Assembly: GCA_019914945.1 (NCBI GenBank)
Contig: CM034105.1
Span: 620,001 to 684,000 of the forward strand
Reading direction: 5' to 3'
DNA: 64,000 bases
Origin: Typha latifolia
Taxonomy: Eukaryota; Streptophyta; Magnoliopsida; Poales; Typhaceae
The notes beneath the pieces are model-generated. The model saw nothing but the letters and a program-made list of their open reading frames with translations. It was not told the origin of the DNA and did not search any database. Below, one piece after another: positions 26,970-38,538 of this stretch. Position numbers and translations under genes: made by a program. The first letter of the stretch is position 1. Each line of letters opens with the position of its first letter.

Positions 26970-29445
26970 CTATGGCAATAGATCGTCGGAGGAGGAGGAG
27001 GAAGACTCAGCGGTACCACCATGTGAGCTATAGAGGAGAGGAGAAGGGGAAGGAGGAGAAAGAGGAAACGAAGGCTTTGTGGCTATTGCCATCAAATAGA
27101 GGAAGGGGGAGGGAAATATCTCTGGGTTTGGGAATCAAGAGATGACAAAGGACGCCCACCGTTTGATTGGGGAGGGCGGTGGACTAAAATCCGGTACAAG
27201 TTTAGGTGGGTCCCGCGGTACAACGGAACAAACTTGTGTAAATGTGGAGGGAGATGACGTGAACAGGGGGGGAGGATGAGGACAAATCTAATGGACGTGG
27301 TGAACCGGGGGAGGTTACTACTGTACAGCTCACAAATTGAAATAGGCAAATAGCTCCGCCGCAGGCTGTAGCTTATTAGCTTTAATAGTGAGCAAACATC
27401 CGACGCATTTGTTTTTCGCTTTGTGATTGGTTTTTATTTATTGGGGAGATTAAGATCCTATGAACTTCTAATACCTGTCCAAATCTGGACACGCGGCACT
27501 CGGAAGGCCATAGTGTTACACGTCGAGATTTAATAGCCATTGGGAAATTTTAGATCTTTGTTGGAAATGTCATAATACACCATCAAAGCTCTTAAAAATA
27601 TCCCACATGCATATCAACCAATGGACCATTTGGTCGGATGGAGTAAGGAGTTATTTTAAAACTAGAGTACCTCCTGCAGACGATCTTCTACCACCACAAG
27701 TCTATAGTACCTCCGTCGGCTTTGGAAACTCCATCACGTCATTCTCAAAGCTACTTCAAGCTTACGTGTCGAGGTTATATTAATCTGTGTGGGCCCATAA
27801 TACTTGGATGGGTTACGTGGAGAACCTATCCGTTTGCCCACCCAGCCAATTTATGAATATATATATATATATATATGATCTCGTCCCACGATTCTTAAAA
27901 TTAACGCAACTGCAACTGCAACTGCAACGGCAACGGCCAGTCATCAGAAATCTCAAGGCGAACTGCGACGTGGCAAGTTGTCAGCCGTTGGGGACGTGTG
28001 GGGATAAAGGCCATGTCTGGCACCCCCGACTGTCACACGCTATTCTGTGGCTAATCATAGACTGGGACCATAGGAGTCAATCCTCTCTGAGACATAGTTA
28101 AGTATACGGGATAAATTTCTTGATAAATGGATCGCTAAATGAGCTTAAATTATAAGCCACAACAACGGATCAAAACAATTACAAGCGCTCAAACTTCTAA
28201 TCTCCTACTATAGATAGCTATGCTCGACGGAAAAAGAAAAGGTTAATAATAGCACGAATTGAACCGTCCCCAAGGACCTAATTGAAACTATATGGGCCAG
28301 GCCAGGCTTATAATGAGTGTGCACCAAACTAACGTCCGACATAATTATTATTATTATGAAAAGAATTGTATCCGGCTATCCTCAGTAGCATAAGTTAGCA
28401 TCGGTTCTCAACACTCATGAGGTACATAGACTATTATAAATCTTTTATGTTCTTTGGCTAAATTAACGCATCCAGCTACCATTTCGTAAGACGCCAAAGA
28501 CTTATTTCATTATTAGCTTGCTATTCTTCTCAAATATGTGTAGACCTAACCTTGGAGCTAAAATCTTTGTTAGGAGCATCAAGTCGCTTGAATAGGTACC
28601 CTGGCCACATTCAAACAATAAGGAACTTTGAACACCAATTTGCCTAAGTTCATTCACCGTTCTCACGTCCTCGAGCTTTCTGACAACTTGGTGACCACAA
28701 ATGTGATTGCTTGTACCCAAAAGGAAAGCTCAGGCTTTCTTCTATCATCTCCTCTAGCATTTTATTCGGCTACCACAATTAATGAAATCTATCTTGCTTG
28801 CATATGGGTCATAAGATATTATTTATTAAGCTATATTAAGGACAATTATACAAGTGAATCAGACTTTAATTACTATTCTCTCCTTTTTCACGTTTAACGC
28901 TTCCCACCACATTCTCCTCTTCCATTTATTTTTCTTTTTAGAAAAAATATATATATTTTTCCTAAAATTTTATAAATGATCAAATACAAAAATTAAATTA
29001 ATATGCAAAAAATCAGATAGAATATTTTAGAAGAGCTATTTCATACAGGTACGGGTATGCTGAGCTGATCGTCGTGAGGCCAGTCGGGTAAGGTTCGAGC
29101 AAGAGTATTTTTTTTTAAACTTTGTTCGCAGTCTGAGGTGAGGACGACGGTGACTAATAGAAGAGAGACGACCAAGAAATTAAGAGGGAGAAGAGAGAAA
29201 TAGAATGGAAAAACCTCCTAAAAGAAGAGGAAACATAGGGGTACAAAGCCACCGAAGCAGAGCTGTCAACGAGTGACGGCTAAGAAAAGCACAAATTTGT
29301 CAAGGTGAAGAATTTTTTTGTTCTCTAATTTATAGAAAATAAATAATGAAAAGATTTAGAAAACAAGTATCAGATATTAAGAAAAAAACCAGAGAGGATC
29401 CGGTTATATTTGGCATAGGATTACAATTAGAAATTACAGCATCGC
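26970..29445. other. Intergenic, no supported gene
   Basis: PAS/LOV promoter and leader (CT/GA-rich, 26970-27120), then mixed sequence with a short (TA)n at about 27857-27877. A short hexamer run (gcaact repeated four times) lies at 27906-27928. Open frames at 27787-28101 and 28502-28897 have no family features. The right third is AT-rich. Confidence 0.45.
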
Positions 29446-29760
29446 TCAATTGTCCACTTTTACCTCAGCTCCTGCATGACGACGGTAGACGAAGAGGGCA
29501 TAGAAGCCTCCCCAAGTGGTGGCGACGGCCATGGCCCAGACCACCGCAGCAAAAGCCTGAGGAACGACGACGGCCACTTTGTACGAGAACATAGCCGTTA
29601 GGAACGCGGCGAGGCACCACACCGCGCCCTTGAGCTGCTCTCTCTGGTTCGAATCCGGCGCTGCTTTCTCGAACAGCCGCAGACACCAAAAGAGGAGGAG
29701 CAGAGCCGCAGAGGAACTTAGCGCGAAAGCCGCCGAATCGAGATCCGATCCGTTGGACAT
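29446..29760 (-). CDS. Small membrane protein, uncharacterised
   Basis: Single-exon frame of 104 residues with three hydrophobic segments: about 9-28 (FALSSSAALLLLFWCLRL), 45-66 (GAVWCLAAFLTAMFSYKVAV) and 70-92 (FAAVVWAMAVATTWGGFYAL). The tail is short, basic and polar, and ends VKVDN. It is GC-rich against AT-rich flanks, which supports real coding. It lies head-to-head with the NSUN5-like gene, with 462 bases between start codons, so a shared promoter is possible. I do not recognise the family and assign no function; an integral organelle or endomembrane protein is a guess from hydropathy alone. Confidence 0.6.
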   Translation of the reverse strand: MSNGSDLDSAAFALSSSAALLLLFWCLRLFEKAAPDSNQREQLKGAVWCLAAFLTAMFSYKVAVVVPQAFAAVVWAMAVATTWGGFYALFVYRRHAGAEVKVDN

Positions 29761-30222
29761 TTTGAAGACAAATGAACGAAGTGGGAAGGAAATGGAAGAT
29801 CGGAAGTCCGCGGCGATAACAACGAGGAGCGCAGTATTTGATGATTGTTGTAAACTATCCGTTGCCGGCCAACGGCTCTCTGTGATCCGAGTGGCGCTAA
29901 TGGTAAGTAAGACTTCTATTTTTTCCTTTGGATAATTGAAAGTTTATCCATATCCGTAGACGTCTTAATTAAATATCTATTCTCATCTTATCCGTGTGTA
30001 GTCTAACTAGTGTCTTCTCTCAAATCTTAAGCCTTAATGAAAGCCCAGCCGTAAGTCCGAACGTGCCTTCGAAATTGGCCCAACCCGAGTGATTGATGGG
30101 CGAGATGGTGAACAGAGGTTCAGGCCCGGTCGTAAGTAAAGCCCGGCCCGCTACTCGAAGATCACCTGTAAGGACAACCCTTAGAATCCTTCAACCGTAG
30201 CTACTACACTCGGACGTGATCC

Positions 30223-33200
30223 ATGGCGCCGCCCCGTCCTCCTCGCAAGCAAGCAAGGCTTCCGAAGCATCGTATGAGAAGCAAGGACGCGGCGGAGCGT
30301 TCGGCGTACTTCGCGAGGAGGGAGGCGGCGACGGTGCTCCGCCGCGTGCTGCAAGGCGATGCACGTCGCCGCGCCACCGCGTCGATCAAATCCCTCGTCT
30401 ACTCCCCCTCCGTCCGCAACAAGAAGGCCACCTTTGCCCTCGTCTGCCAAACCCTCAAGTGTACGCCTCTTTCATCTCTCTCTCTCTCTCTCTCTCGCCA
30501 GTCTTCATCTCCGGTGCCGTTTAGAGTTTACTCTAGGTCTTGTTATAGTTTCCCGGGTTGCTCTTTTGCATTGTTTTCCTTGTGTCTGAATCTACGGAGG
30601 GCGAGTGATCTTGGTTTGGTGGGCTTCTTAGTTCCGTAGCAAGATTTCTATGCGCTAATGGTGTTTAATATGTTCTAAGAACTTTTTTCTTCTCGGGGGT
30701 CTCTAGGAATTCATCTCCGTTCTTTTCCCTTCCAATTTTGTCCAAATGTATGTAGATATCCCATTTCAAGAGCCCTGATACCAAGTTGCAACATATTTGT
30801 TCTTCAAGTGCTGGCATATCATCAAATCCATACATTTATGTAGTTTTTGTGAAGTTTCTGATTCTTGTCTTTTGCCTTATTGTTCAGATCTTCCTCTTCT
30901 CAAAGATGTTATAAAAGCAAGTGACATAGTCACCAGCAAGTGGAAGGTGAATAATTGTGTTCTTTTTTCTTGCGATGTGTGTTGTAGTAGTATCTCATAT
31001 TTAAGTTTCTTTATGTTTTTGCATTCCATTGTTGCAGAATCTCTTGTTTTAGTCGTGCCTTACTTGTTGGTAGAATTCTGTAACGTTTCTTTAAATTTTT
31101 TTTTTTTTTTTACAGAAACAGGAGGAACTAATATATGTAACTGCATATGATATTCTCTTTGGACAGGTTTGTACCTTATTTTTCCTTGCCTTCTTGTTCA
31201 CATACTTCAAAGTTCCATTCGTCATTAATTCTCTAACTTTTTTGAGGTTGGTTAATGAATTAGCGTTAACTGTTGAGACAGTATAGGAAGAAGTAGAAGT
31301 TGCAGTTAGTAATGTAATTTTTTTTTCACTTCTATTACTTTTGTTCTTTCAGATTCATTTGTGATATTTGATGTCAAAGAAAAAAAATTTTAAAAAAATA
31401 CTTGAATTGCATTTGATACTGAGAAATTGCATTTTTTTTTTATCAACTACTATGCTGCATTTTATTCCCTGATACTAGTCCATATCTTGTACGAGATTAT
31501 AAAATAAGTCATTTGTATCTGTTTGGTCCAAATTTTTTTTTGTTGACTTAAGATGGTCTGTTTAGGATATTGCAACTACTGGTGCTGTCGAGAAGTTACT
31601 TATGCTTCACAAAGATGCTCTTCAGTCTACTTTAGCAGAACTTTGTGCTACACGTAAAGTCAGTAATATTGAAGACTTACTTGATAATCAGGCTGCTGGT
31701 ATGTTTCCTCTTTGATGCACTTTTATGTGGAACTCATCCTTTGAGGCTTTCTCCAACAACATAGGATTGGCTTATCTCATCCTATTTCATTACTGATATG
31801 GAGTGTTACCCTCTTCTTGCCCTATCAGACAATGAAAAGTTCTTAAATACTTTTTCTCTTTCCAATTTACTTGCAAATGCTTTGGAATTTTAATTACTGA
31901 TGCAGTAATATGCTTTGTTCACTGTTCTTGCTAGTATGGTTACATGCCTTGTTGGTTATCCGCCACTATTAGGCTTACAAGGGATTCATATGTATATGTA
32001 TACCTCGAGTGCTACTTCCAGATTATAATTATGTTGTTTTCATATTTGATTATTGTCTTACAGTTATCTCCAGGCCTAGATATGTGCGTGTAAACTCACT
32101 GAAAATTGGTGCTGAATCTGTCATTAGAGAATTGGGGAAGCAGAATATGGTAGTTTCTCCATCCTTCTTAATTTCCTGTCACTGGTTTTTTTCCCTATAC
32201 TACAAAGGGCGTGCCTTAACCTTCTGGCTTCACATTCCAATAGAATTATGATAACCATAATTGCTGCTTTAAACTAGATTAGTTGATTTTTTACTATACA
32301 AGAAATTGAAATACCATTATTGATATGGAAATATGATTTATGCCACGCAATATTTGACAACAGAAATTCTTAGTGAAAGTTCATAAATCACCAAAAATTT
32401 TGCACTAGAATATGATTTGACAGATAACCAGAGATTTCTAATCTTTTATCTTACATCTGGTGGCACTGGGAGTTTGTAATATTAGGTGTATGTACTGAAT
32501 ATAAGATGTATTTGTTGTTTATGCAATTACTACATTCTTTCTCAACACTTTCTCTCTTTTTCTCTTGCTTAAAACCATATTCTCATTTGGTATTCTGGAC
32601 ATCTGATATATGTAACTTAGCATGATGAAACATGTGTACAAGTTCTAACACTTCTCTGTTTTCAAAATGATTGTTTTGAACTTTTATGGTCTGGATAGGT
32701 CAAAAAAGATGGCATGATTCCTGATATGCTAGTGCTCCCAGCTGGCGTTGATTTGCATGACCATCCCTTGGTTGTGAACGGAAGTGTCTTTCTGCAAGTA
32801 AGCTATATGGATATCATTCGTTTATTTTGCGTCCTTCATCCATGTGTCAAGTATTGCCCTTTATTTCTTTTTGCATTTCCAATGAATATGGTCCAGATTG
32901 ACTATTGGTCAAAATTATAATTTGTTAAAACCATTTTTGTTTCTCGATAGGGTAGAGCAAGTTCTATGGTAGCTGTTGCCTTGTGCCCTGAGCCAGGATG
33001 GAAGGTATGGTTTCTCTTATGATGGCTTCACATGATATATGATATTTAGTAAAATAAGATTCATATGTTTTAAAGCCTGCTTTAGGCTCAATGCACCTAC
33101 CTTATGATGGTTAATATGTACTTTCCAATCTGTTTCTGGATATTGGAAAAAATATATAATATGACATTTCATTGAGATACTTCTATGTTTCACTTGATAC

Positions 33201-34903
33201 TTTTAATTTACTCTTTTAGCAGTTAAAAAAGGGATCTGTGTCTGTATGAGAGCTAACTATTAACCTATCCATTAGAATGACTATTTGTGTTGAATGATCG
33301 CCATACTTATGTGTGATAACTATGACAATTATCAAACAATTGTTAACTATTTCTCAATATACCAAATCCTGAAGGTTCTTGACGCTTGTGCGGCTCCAGG
33401 AAACAAAACCATCCATCTTGCTGCTCTTATGAAGGGAAAGGGAAATGTTATAGCTTGTGAACTACATGGGGAGAGGATCAGAATTTTGAAAGATACTATC
33501 AAGCGGTCTGGAGCACCTAATATCCTTTTATTTCTTGGAATAACTTTTCAGTTCTTTTGTTTATAGAAAACATGGTTGCTTTTATATTGTTACTTTTGAT
33601 ATGTCGGAGGAGTTCTCCTTTCCCCCAAAATTGAGAAAAATTAACTGATATGTCTTCCCTTTATGTACCGCAAATTGTTGGGACCAAAGGCTTTGTTATT
33701 GTTTGTCTTGTCCGTCTTCTTATAGAGAGGTTAGCTATCTTTTAAATTATTCTTCAGTTGAAGTAAACATATATTGAATTTATTTTGTAGTATTGTCACT
33801 TAACTTGTTCAAAGATGTGGACGTTGTTCATGGTGACTTTTTGGATATAAATATAAGAGATCCGGCATTTGCAAAGGTATGCTGAAATTTCTCAAAGTGA
33901 AATCTTGGGTACTTAATTCTTTTTACTTTTCTGGGTTCTTTATTTTCTCTTCTAAAAGTGATATTGCCTTGAATAAAGACTATAAATAACAGCGCAGCCT
34001 TCTTCTCTTTTGGGGCTCTCCAATGATTTATGCAGGTTCGTGCTATTCTTTTGGATCCTTCATGCTCTGGTTCTGGAATCTCTGCTGATAGACTAGATCA
34101 CCTGCTTCCATCACACTCTACAGGTATTGGAAATTTTCTTTTCCAAAAATTTAGATTTTAAATTTGAAGGACCAGTTTAATTTTTAAAACTGGTGTTTTA
34201 TGTTAATCATACTAAGCTGTATCTTTGTATAGATAGCACTTATCGTCGTCTAACGAACTGCTGACTTTCTGCATAGGTAACAACGGTGACGCTACTTATC
34301 TGAGGAGGATAATGAAACTCGCTGCTTTCCAGAGAAAAGCTCTTGAGCACGCCTTATCCTGTTAGTTTCCGTCAACTAATTCCTGGATCCATAATTGGAA
34401 GTACATTAATATCAGTTTTGACTTTATGCCTTTCTCGCAGTCCCTTCGGTCGAGAGAGTCGTCTACAGCACTTGCTCGGTCAACCAAATGGAAAACGAAG
34501 ATGTTATAAAGTCGGTCCTCCCTTTGGCTACCTCCCTCGATTTCGAGTTGGCTACTCCATTCCCACAGTGGCATCGTCGCGGCCTGCCCGTCTTTGAAGG
34601 ATGTGAGTCTTAATTTGGCATATCATATGCTAATTATTGCATCCTCAAAACGCTTAGTTTTAGTTTACTTCCATCTCAGGTGAGCATTTGCTTAGAACCG
34701 ATCCTGCGGATGGCATGGAGGGTTTCTTCATCGCGTTGTTTGTCAGGAAAAGGGTACTTTTGGAGCAGGACAATCGCCATTCTTTGTTGGCGGACAAGCG
34801 TTTTGGGAGACGGAAAAAGGTTTTACCTTTCACTGGCTTAAGAATGTCACGGATATTTATTTCAAATGTATGTACGATGCGAAGAAGTACCAAGCACAAA
34901 TAG
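30223..34903 (+). CDS. NSUN5: rRNA (cytosine-C5)-methyltransferase, NSUN5/Rcm1 type
   Basis: SAM-dependent RNA m5C methyltransferase of the NOL1/NOP2/Sun family. The NSUN5 branch methylates one cytosine of the large-subunit rRNA. Thirteen exons: 30223-30460, 30888-30946, 31116-31166, 31566-31698, 32064-32149, 32699-32797, 32951-33004, 33375-33519, 33815-33876, 34036-34123, 34277-34360, 34441-34602, 34680-34903 (494 residues). A very basic N-terminus is followed by RYVRVN and then the SAM-binding segment LDACAAPGNKT. HGDF comes next, then motif IV DPSCSGSG and motif VI YSTCSV, which carry the two catalytic cysteines, and a C-terminal GFFIALFVRKR. The exon 8/9 join works only through an AT-AG U12-type intron, which yields APN-VDVVHGDF. 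The basic tail after GFFIALF is species-variable. Nucleolar location is inferred from the family. Confidence 0.93.
33520..33814 (+). other. Candidate U12-type AT-AG intron in NSUN5
   Basis: The 5' splice site is ATATCCTTT at 33520-33528. A branch-like TCACTTAAC lies at 33796-33804, and the AG at 33813-33814 is 11 bases past the branch adenosine. Splicing joins A with AT to make Asn, restoring the conserved APN-V-VVHGDF passage. No GT donor nearby gives that protein. AT-AG is a rare but known terminal pair among U12 introns. Confidence 0.8.
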
Positions 34904-35417
34904 TACTAATGTTTCGTGAATGATAATTACTCGACCTCTATTTAGAACAACTTCTATTAAATATAATTTAATACAATTTTTTATAATTCTTCTTGTTCTT
35001 CTTTCCATATTTCTACTGAAACATTAATGATATTAAATCTAGTAGACCGGCTTCCACCATTCGAAGAAAAATCGACGACGTCACTTCGAGTGGGGTGATC
35101 ATACACCAAGACCTGTACACATTTACTTGCTCTGCCTATGTAAATCCGACGAGACGAGTAGGAGAAGCATTCACATTTTGTGTGTAGATGTAACTGGTAC
35201 TCCTTGAAGGATAGAGAAACAGCAGCATCGTATGTATTTATTAACGCAGGCGGGATGTAGTTCTCGTTAACAGAGCCAAAACAGTCTTAGCAAGCAAGCA
35301 ACAGACAAACGTAGCCACAAACAGTGAAATACACTCAGACAATTCCACAAACATGGCCACTACATACTACTAGCAGCTAGACAAGACGAATTACTTGTGA
35401 AGAGCAGCAGCATCATC
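34904..35417. other. Tail-to-tail spacer of NSUN5 and small HSP genes
   Basis: Presumed 3' UTRs of the two converging genes. No gene or recognisable RNA is seen. Confidence 0.45.
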
Positions 35418-35891
35418 TTAGGCGATCTTAACCTCGATGGTCTTAGGCTTCTTTGGCTCCGGCGGCGGCAACTTCTCCACGGTCACCGTCAGCACCCCGT
35501 CCTGGCAAACCGCGGAGATGGCTTCAAGGTTGGCGTTCTCCGGTAGCGAGAACCTCCGCATGAACTTCCCCATCCTTCGCTCCATCCGCAGGTACTTGCT
35601 CCCTTCCTTCTCTTCCGCCTCTCTCTTCCTCTCGCCGCTCACCACGAGCACGCGATCGTCCTCGACCTGGACCTTGATCTCCCCGGACTTGAGCCCGGGC
35701 ATGTCGGCGACGAAAACGTAGGAGGACGGCAACTCCTTCACGTCGGCAGGGGTCGACGCCATCGCCCTGGCGTCGCGGACGTAGGTCCGGGTCGGGGCGT
35801 TGAAGGCCTTCTCCATCTCATCCGGAACGTCCATCAGGTGTTGGAGAGTTGACAGGAAGGGGAAATCTAAGCCCGTCATTCTGTAGTCCAT
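35418..35891 (-). CDS. Class II cytosolic small heat-shock protein (HSP17-type)
   Basis: Intronless 157-residue sHSP, an ATP-independent chaperone that forms oligomers and holds unfolding proteins in the cytosol. The N-terminus [21 protein letters not shown] is the class II signature. The alpha-crystallin domain spans about 45-140 ([65 protein letters not shown]). The C-terminus IEVKIA supplies the I-x-I/V-type oligomer contact. I start at 35891, not at the in-frame Met at 36092, because only the shorter form matches class II. The upstream extension would translate the promoter and leader. A heat-shock element lies upstream. Confidence 0.95.
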   Translation of the reverse strand: MDYRMTGLDFPFLSTLQHLMDVPDEMEKAFNAPTRTYVRDARAMASTPADVKELPSSYVFVADMPGLKSGEIKVQVEDDRVLVVSGERKREAEEKEGSKYLRMERRMGKFMRRFSLPENANLEAISAVCQDGVLTVTVEKLPPPEPKKPKTIEVKIA

Positions 35892-35999
35892 CGCTCGCTT
35901 CCTTCCCAGAGAATCTCGATTTAGCTTGAAAGGTAGGTCGTCTTTCAAAGGATTTCTTCTCGGCTTTTCTCGTGGAAGGAGGAGGCAGCGTTGGAGTGG

Positions 36000-36007
36000 T
36001 TTAAATA
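36000..36007 (-). promoter_or_regulatory. TATA-like box of sHSP gene
   Basis: On the minus strand this reads TATTTAAA, about 110 bases before the sHSP ATG and 56 bases from the heat-shock element. That is a normal arrangement for plant HSP genes. Confidence 0.6.
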
Positions 36008-36062
36008 GAGGCCCAGGAGAGCGCAGGAGAGCGTTTGTTCTACAATCGTCGAGAATGAGATG

Positions 36063-36085
36063 GAAGGTTCGGAGAAGTTCTAGAA
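36063..36085 (-). promoter_or_regulatory. Heat-shock element (HSF binding site)
   Basis: Units at 5-base steps: GAA (36063), TTC (36068), a degenerate AGA (36073), TTC (36078) and GAA (36083). Four of five alternating nGAAn units are perfect and in phase. It lies about 172-194 bases upstream of the sHSP start codon. Confidence 0.85.
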
Positions 36086-36244
36086 GGTGCACGACTATCT
36101 ATCTAGATACTGGGCTAATTTAAATTTGTTCACCTTTTCTTTTCTTTTCTTTTCCTTTCATTCTTGGAGCCCATATGATTAATGGGCCGAAATAATATTG
36201 GCCCATAATTGATGAACCATCCCCGAATCCGAAACAGTTTTCAC

Positions 36245-36306
36245 GCGGGAATTTCCCGGCAAATTCCAATTGCGAAGTGGGAAACTTAAAACCTCAGCTT
36301 TCCCGG
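36245..36306 (+). promoter_or_regulatory. E2F-like sites upstream of PHD gene
   Basis: Three matches to the E2F core WTTSSCSS: an inverted pair GCGGGAAT (36245-36252) and TTTCCCGG (36252-36259), which overlap as a palindrome, and TTTCCCGG at 36299-36306. They lie about 200-260 bases before the PHD-protein ATG. Regulation by E2F is inference. Confidence 0.4.
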
Positions 36307-36501
36307 ACCGCTAAAACCGGCGAATTATTAACCCCCAAACTCCAAATCCATCTTCCTCAAAATTCAAATCTTTGCTTCCTTTCTCTTTCTTCTTTCTTCC
36401 CGCTCCTCTTCCCTCTTTTCTTTGCCCTTCTCGCTTCCATATTCGCACACGAAATCCCCAACACTATCTCTCGATCTCTCTATCTCCTTCTCTCTGCAGT
36501 A

Positions 36502-37510
36502 ATGGAGAGTAGCTACCGCGAATTGCCACCTTCCAAGAGATTCAAACTTCGCCATATCCAAAATAGCCCACAGCCTTTAGACTCCCACATCCCCAAATGC
36601 CTCCCAGCCAAGAAGCGATCCGACCTTCTCCACCTCCACCACCAAAGCCCCACCTCTCTCTGCCTTCCCGCCAAAAAGAGAGTTTGGGCTCCTCTCCCCA
36701 TCTCCCCCATTAAAACCCAGGAACAACATGAAGAAAAGAATGAAGAAGAATCCAAGAAAGTTATACTAGAAGTAGATCAAGAAGAAGAAGAAGACGACGA
36801 CGACGACGGAGTCACCTGCGCGGTATGCCGGAGCACCGACGGAGATCCTTCGGACCCCATCGTGTTCTGCGACGGCTGCGACCTCATGGTCCACGCCTCC
36901 TGCTACGGCAACCCTTTGGCAAAATCCATCCCCGAAGGAGATTGGTTCTGTCTGCTATGCGAGAGGAGACGCAACAAGAAGAGGACCAAAGGGAACGCCA
37001 ACTGCTGCCTGTGCCCGTTGGAGGGAGGAGCCGTGAAGCCCACCGTCGATGGCAAATGGGCGCACGTCATGTGCTCGCTCCTCGTCCCGGAGGTGTTCTT
37101 CCGCGATCCGGAAGGGAGAGATGGCATCGATTGCTCCCATATTCCTACCAAGAGATGGGAGAAGGACTGCTACATCTGCGAATCAAAGAAAGGTTGCGTA
37201 ATTGAGTGCTCGGAGCCCAAATGCGAGTTGGGCTTCCATGTTTCTTGCGGCGTCGAGCAAGGGCTATGTGTCGAGTACAAGGAAGGGAAAGGAGGCGCCA
37301 TTGTTGCTGGGTTCTGCGGGGATCACACCAAGCTATGGGAAAAGGTAAACGGATTGAATTATGCCTACCATCTGTTTGTTGTTGGTTCTCTGACATAATG
37401 AGTTGATGTGTTATTTTTCGTTCTTCGTTCTTCTTGTGCAGCAACAATTGACTGGTAAGTTCAAGATTGTGTCGAGGGAGAAGGGTCTCAAAGGGAAGAC
37501 TAAGGTTTGA
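36502..37510 (+). CDS. PHD + extended PHD (PZP-like) chromatin reader
   Basis: Nuclear histone-reader type protein of 303 residues with exons 36502-37344 and 37442-37510. The basic N-terminus contains CLPAKKR twice (about 33-39 and 54-60). Next is an acidic Glu/Asp run (about 82-103). A C4HC3 PHD finger spans about 106-155 (CAVC, FCDGCDLMVHASCYG, GDWFCLLC). A knuckle plus extended PHD follows to about 281 (CCLCP, GKWAHVMCSLLVPEVFF, CYICESKKGCVIEC, FHVSCGVEQG, CGDH). The last short exon encodes a basic tail (GKFKIVSREKG). This PHD-knuckle-ePHD layout is that of Jade/BRPF-type proteins and of the Arabidopsis At3g14740-like group. It shares the intergenic region with the divergent sHSP gene (610 bases between start codons). 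Histone mark specificity is unknown. Confidence 0.9.
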
Positions 37511-38481
37511 TGGTGGTGGGTTTTGTATCCGAGTTAGATTATTTCTTGGAGCTTGCGTTCTTCTTTTGTAGGATTGTGTGTAGTTTTTGATATGGAGTGG
37601 ATGATCTTCTACTTCTAGAGATAAATAGTTGTGCTATTGCTTATATTAAGGACCAGAATTTGGGCATAAGTTCAACCCTTTACCTTATGCATCTCTATAG
37701 AAAAATATTTTTAGAAAAAACGATATTATTAATGTTTGTTAACCTTATTTTTAACCATATCCTTAACCTATTATTTGATTATTCTCAGGATGTCAGTATA
37801 ATTAAACATTGAGTAATATAAAGAAACAGATATTAGTGCTTCCACGCTAAGATATTTTAACAATTTGATGTCCTATTTCTAATTTCAATGGCATTATTCA
37901 TGCAGACGTGGGTCCTTCCAATGGCATTACGACGATTAAATTTATCCAACGACTTCTTTATTATCAGATAATTATTGAGCTCCTTTAATCTCTTTGACAA
38001 TTGAAGTCGATGGTTGCCAATAACTCCATCCATATAAGTTGAATCACAATAATAAAGATGCTAATTATTAAGCTCCAACTCATGCCAATTGACATGAAGC
38101 ATAAAGATGTATTTTTAAAAAATGTTTACGGTTCTCGCGTATTTAAAGAGAAAACAAATTATAATTACAATCCTATTACATCTTTATAAGTTACTGATCT
38201 ACCCATTTATTTTGAGATTAAGAAATAAAATCTAGAGTAATAAAAGTTTGACAAATGCCCACCTGCTTGCTTACATGTTATATATGAAATAATTTAAGTG
38301 TAGTGTTTAAAATCAACGAGTTGCGCCTCGTCTAATCTGTACCCCAACCGTCGGAATAAGCCCCGGTATCCGCTTATTTTATTCAGCGGTTATGCTCACC
38401 GCGTTCGAACCATAAACTTACCCCCGGAGAAAATAATACATAACCCACCAAGAAAGGGACAAAAAGTCGCAAAAAGCCCAC

Positions 38482-38538
<57 letters not shown>

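Noticed and set aside
28300..28900. Possible retroelement or LRR fragment
   Set aside because: No recognisable RT, integrase, LTR or LRR register was found in any frame.
29640..29660. ggttcgaatcc resembles a tRNA T-loop
   Set aside because: No acceptor stem, D-arm or anticodon arm fits around it, and it lies inside the small membrane protein frame.
35892..36092. Upstream in-frame extension of the sHSP
   Set aside because: The 67 extra residues cover the TATA box and HSE and are absent from class II sHSPs.
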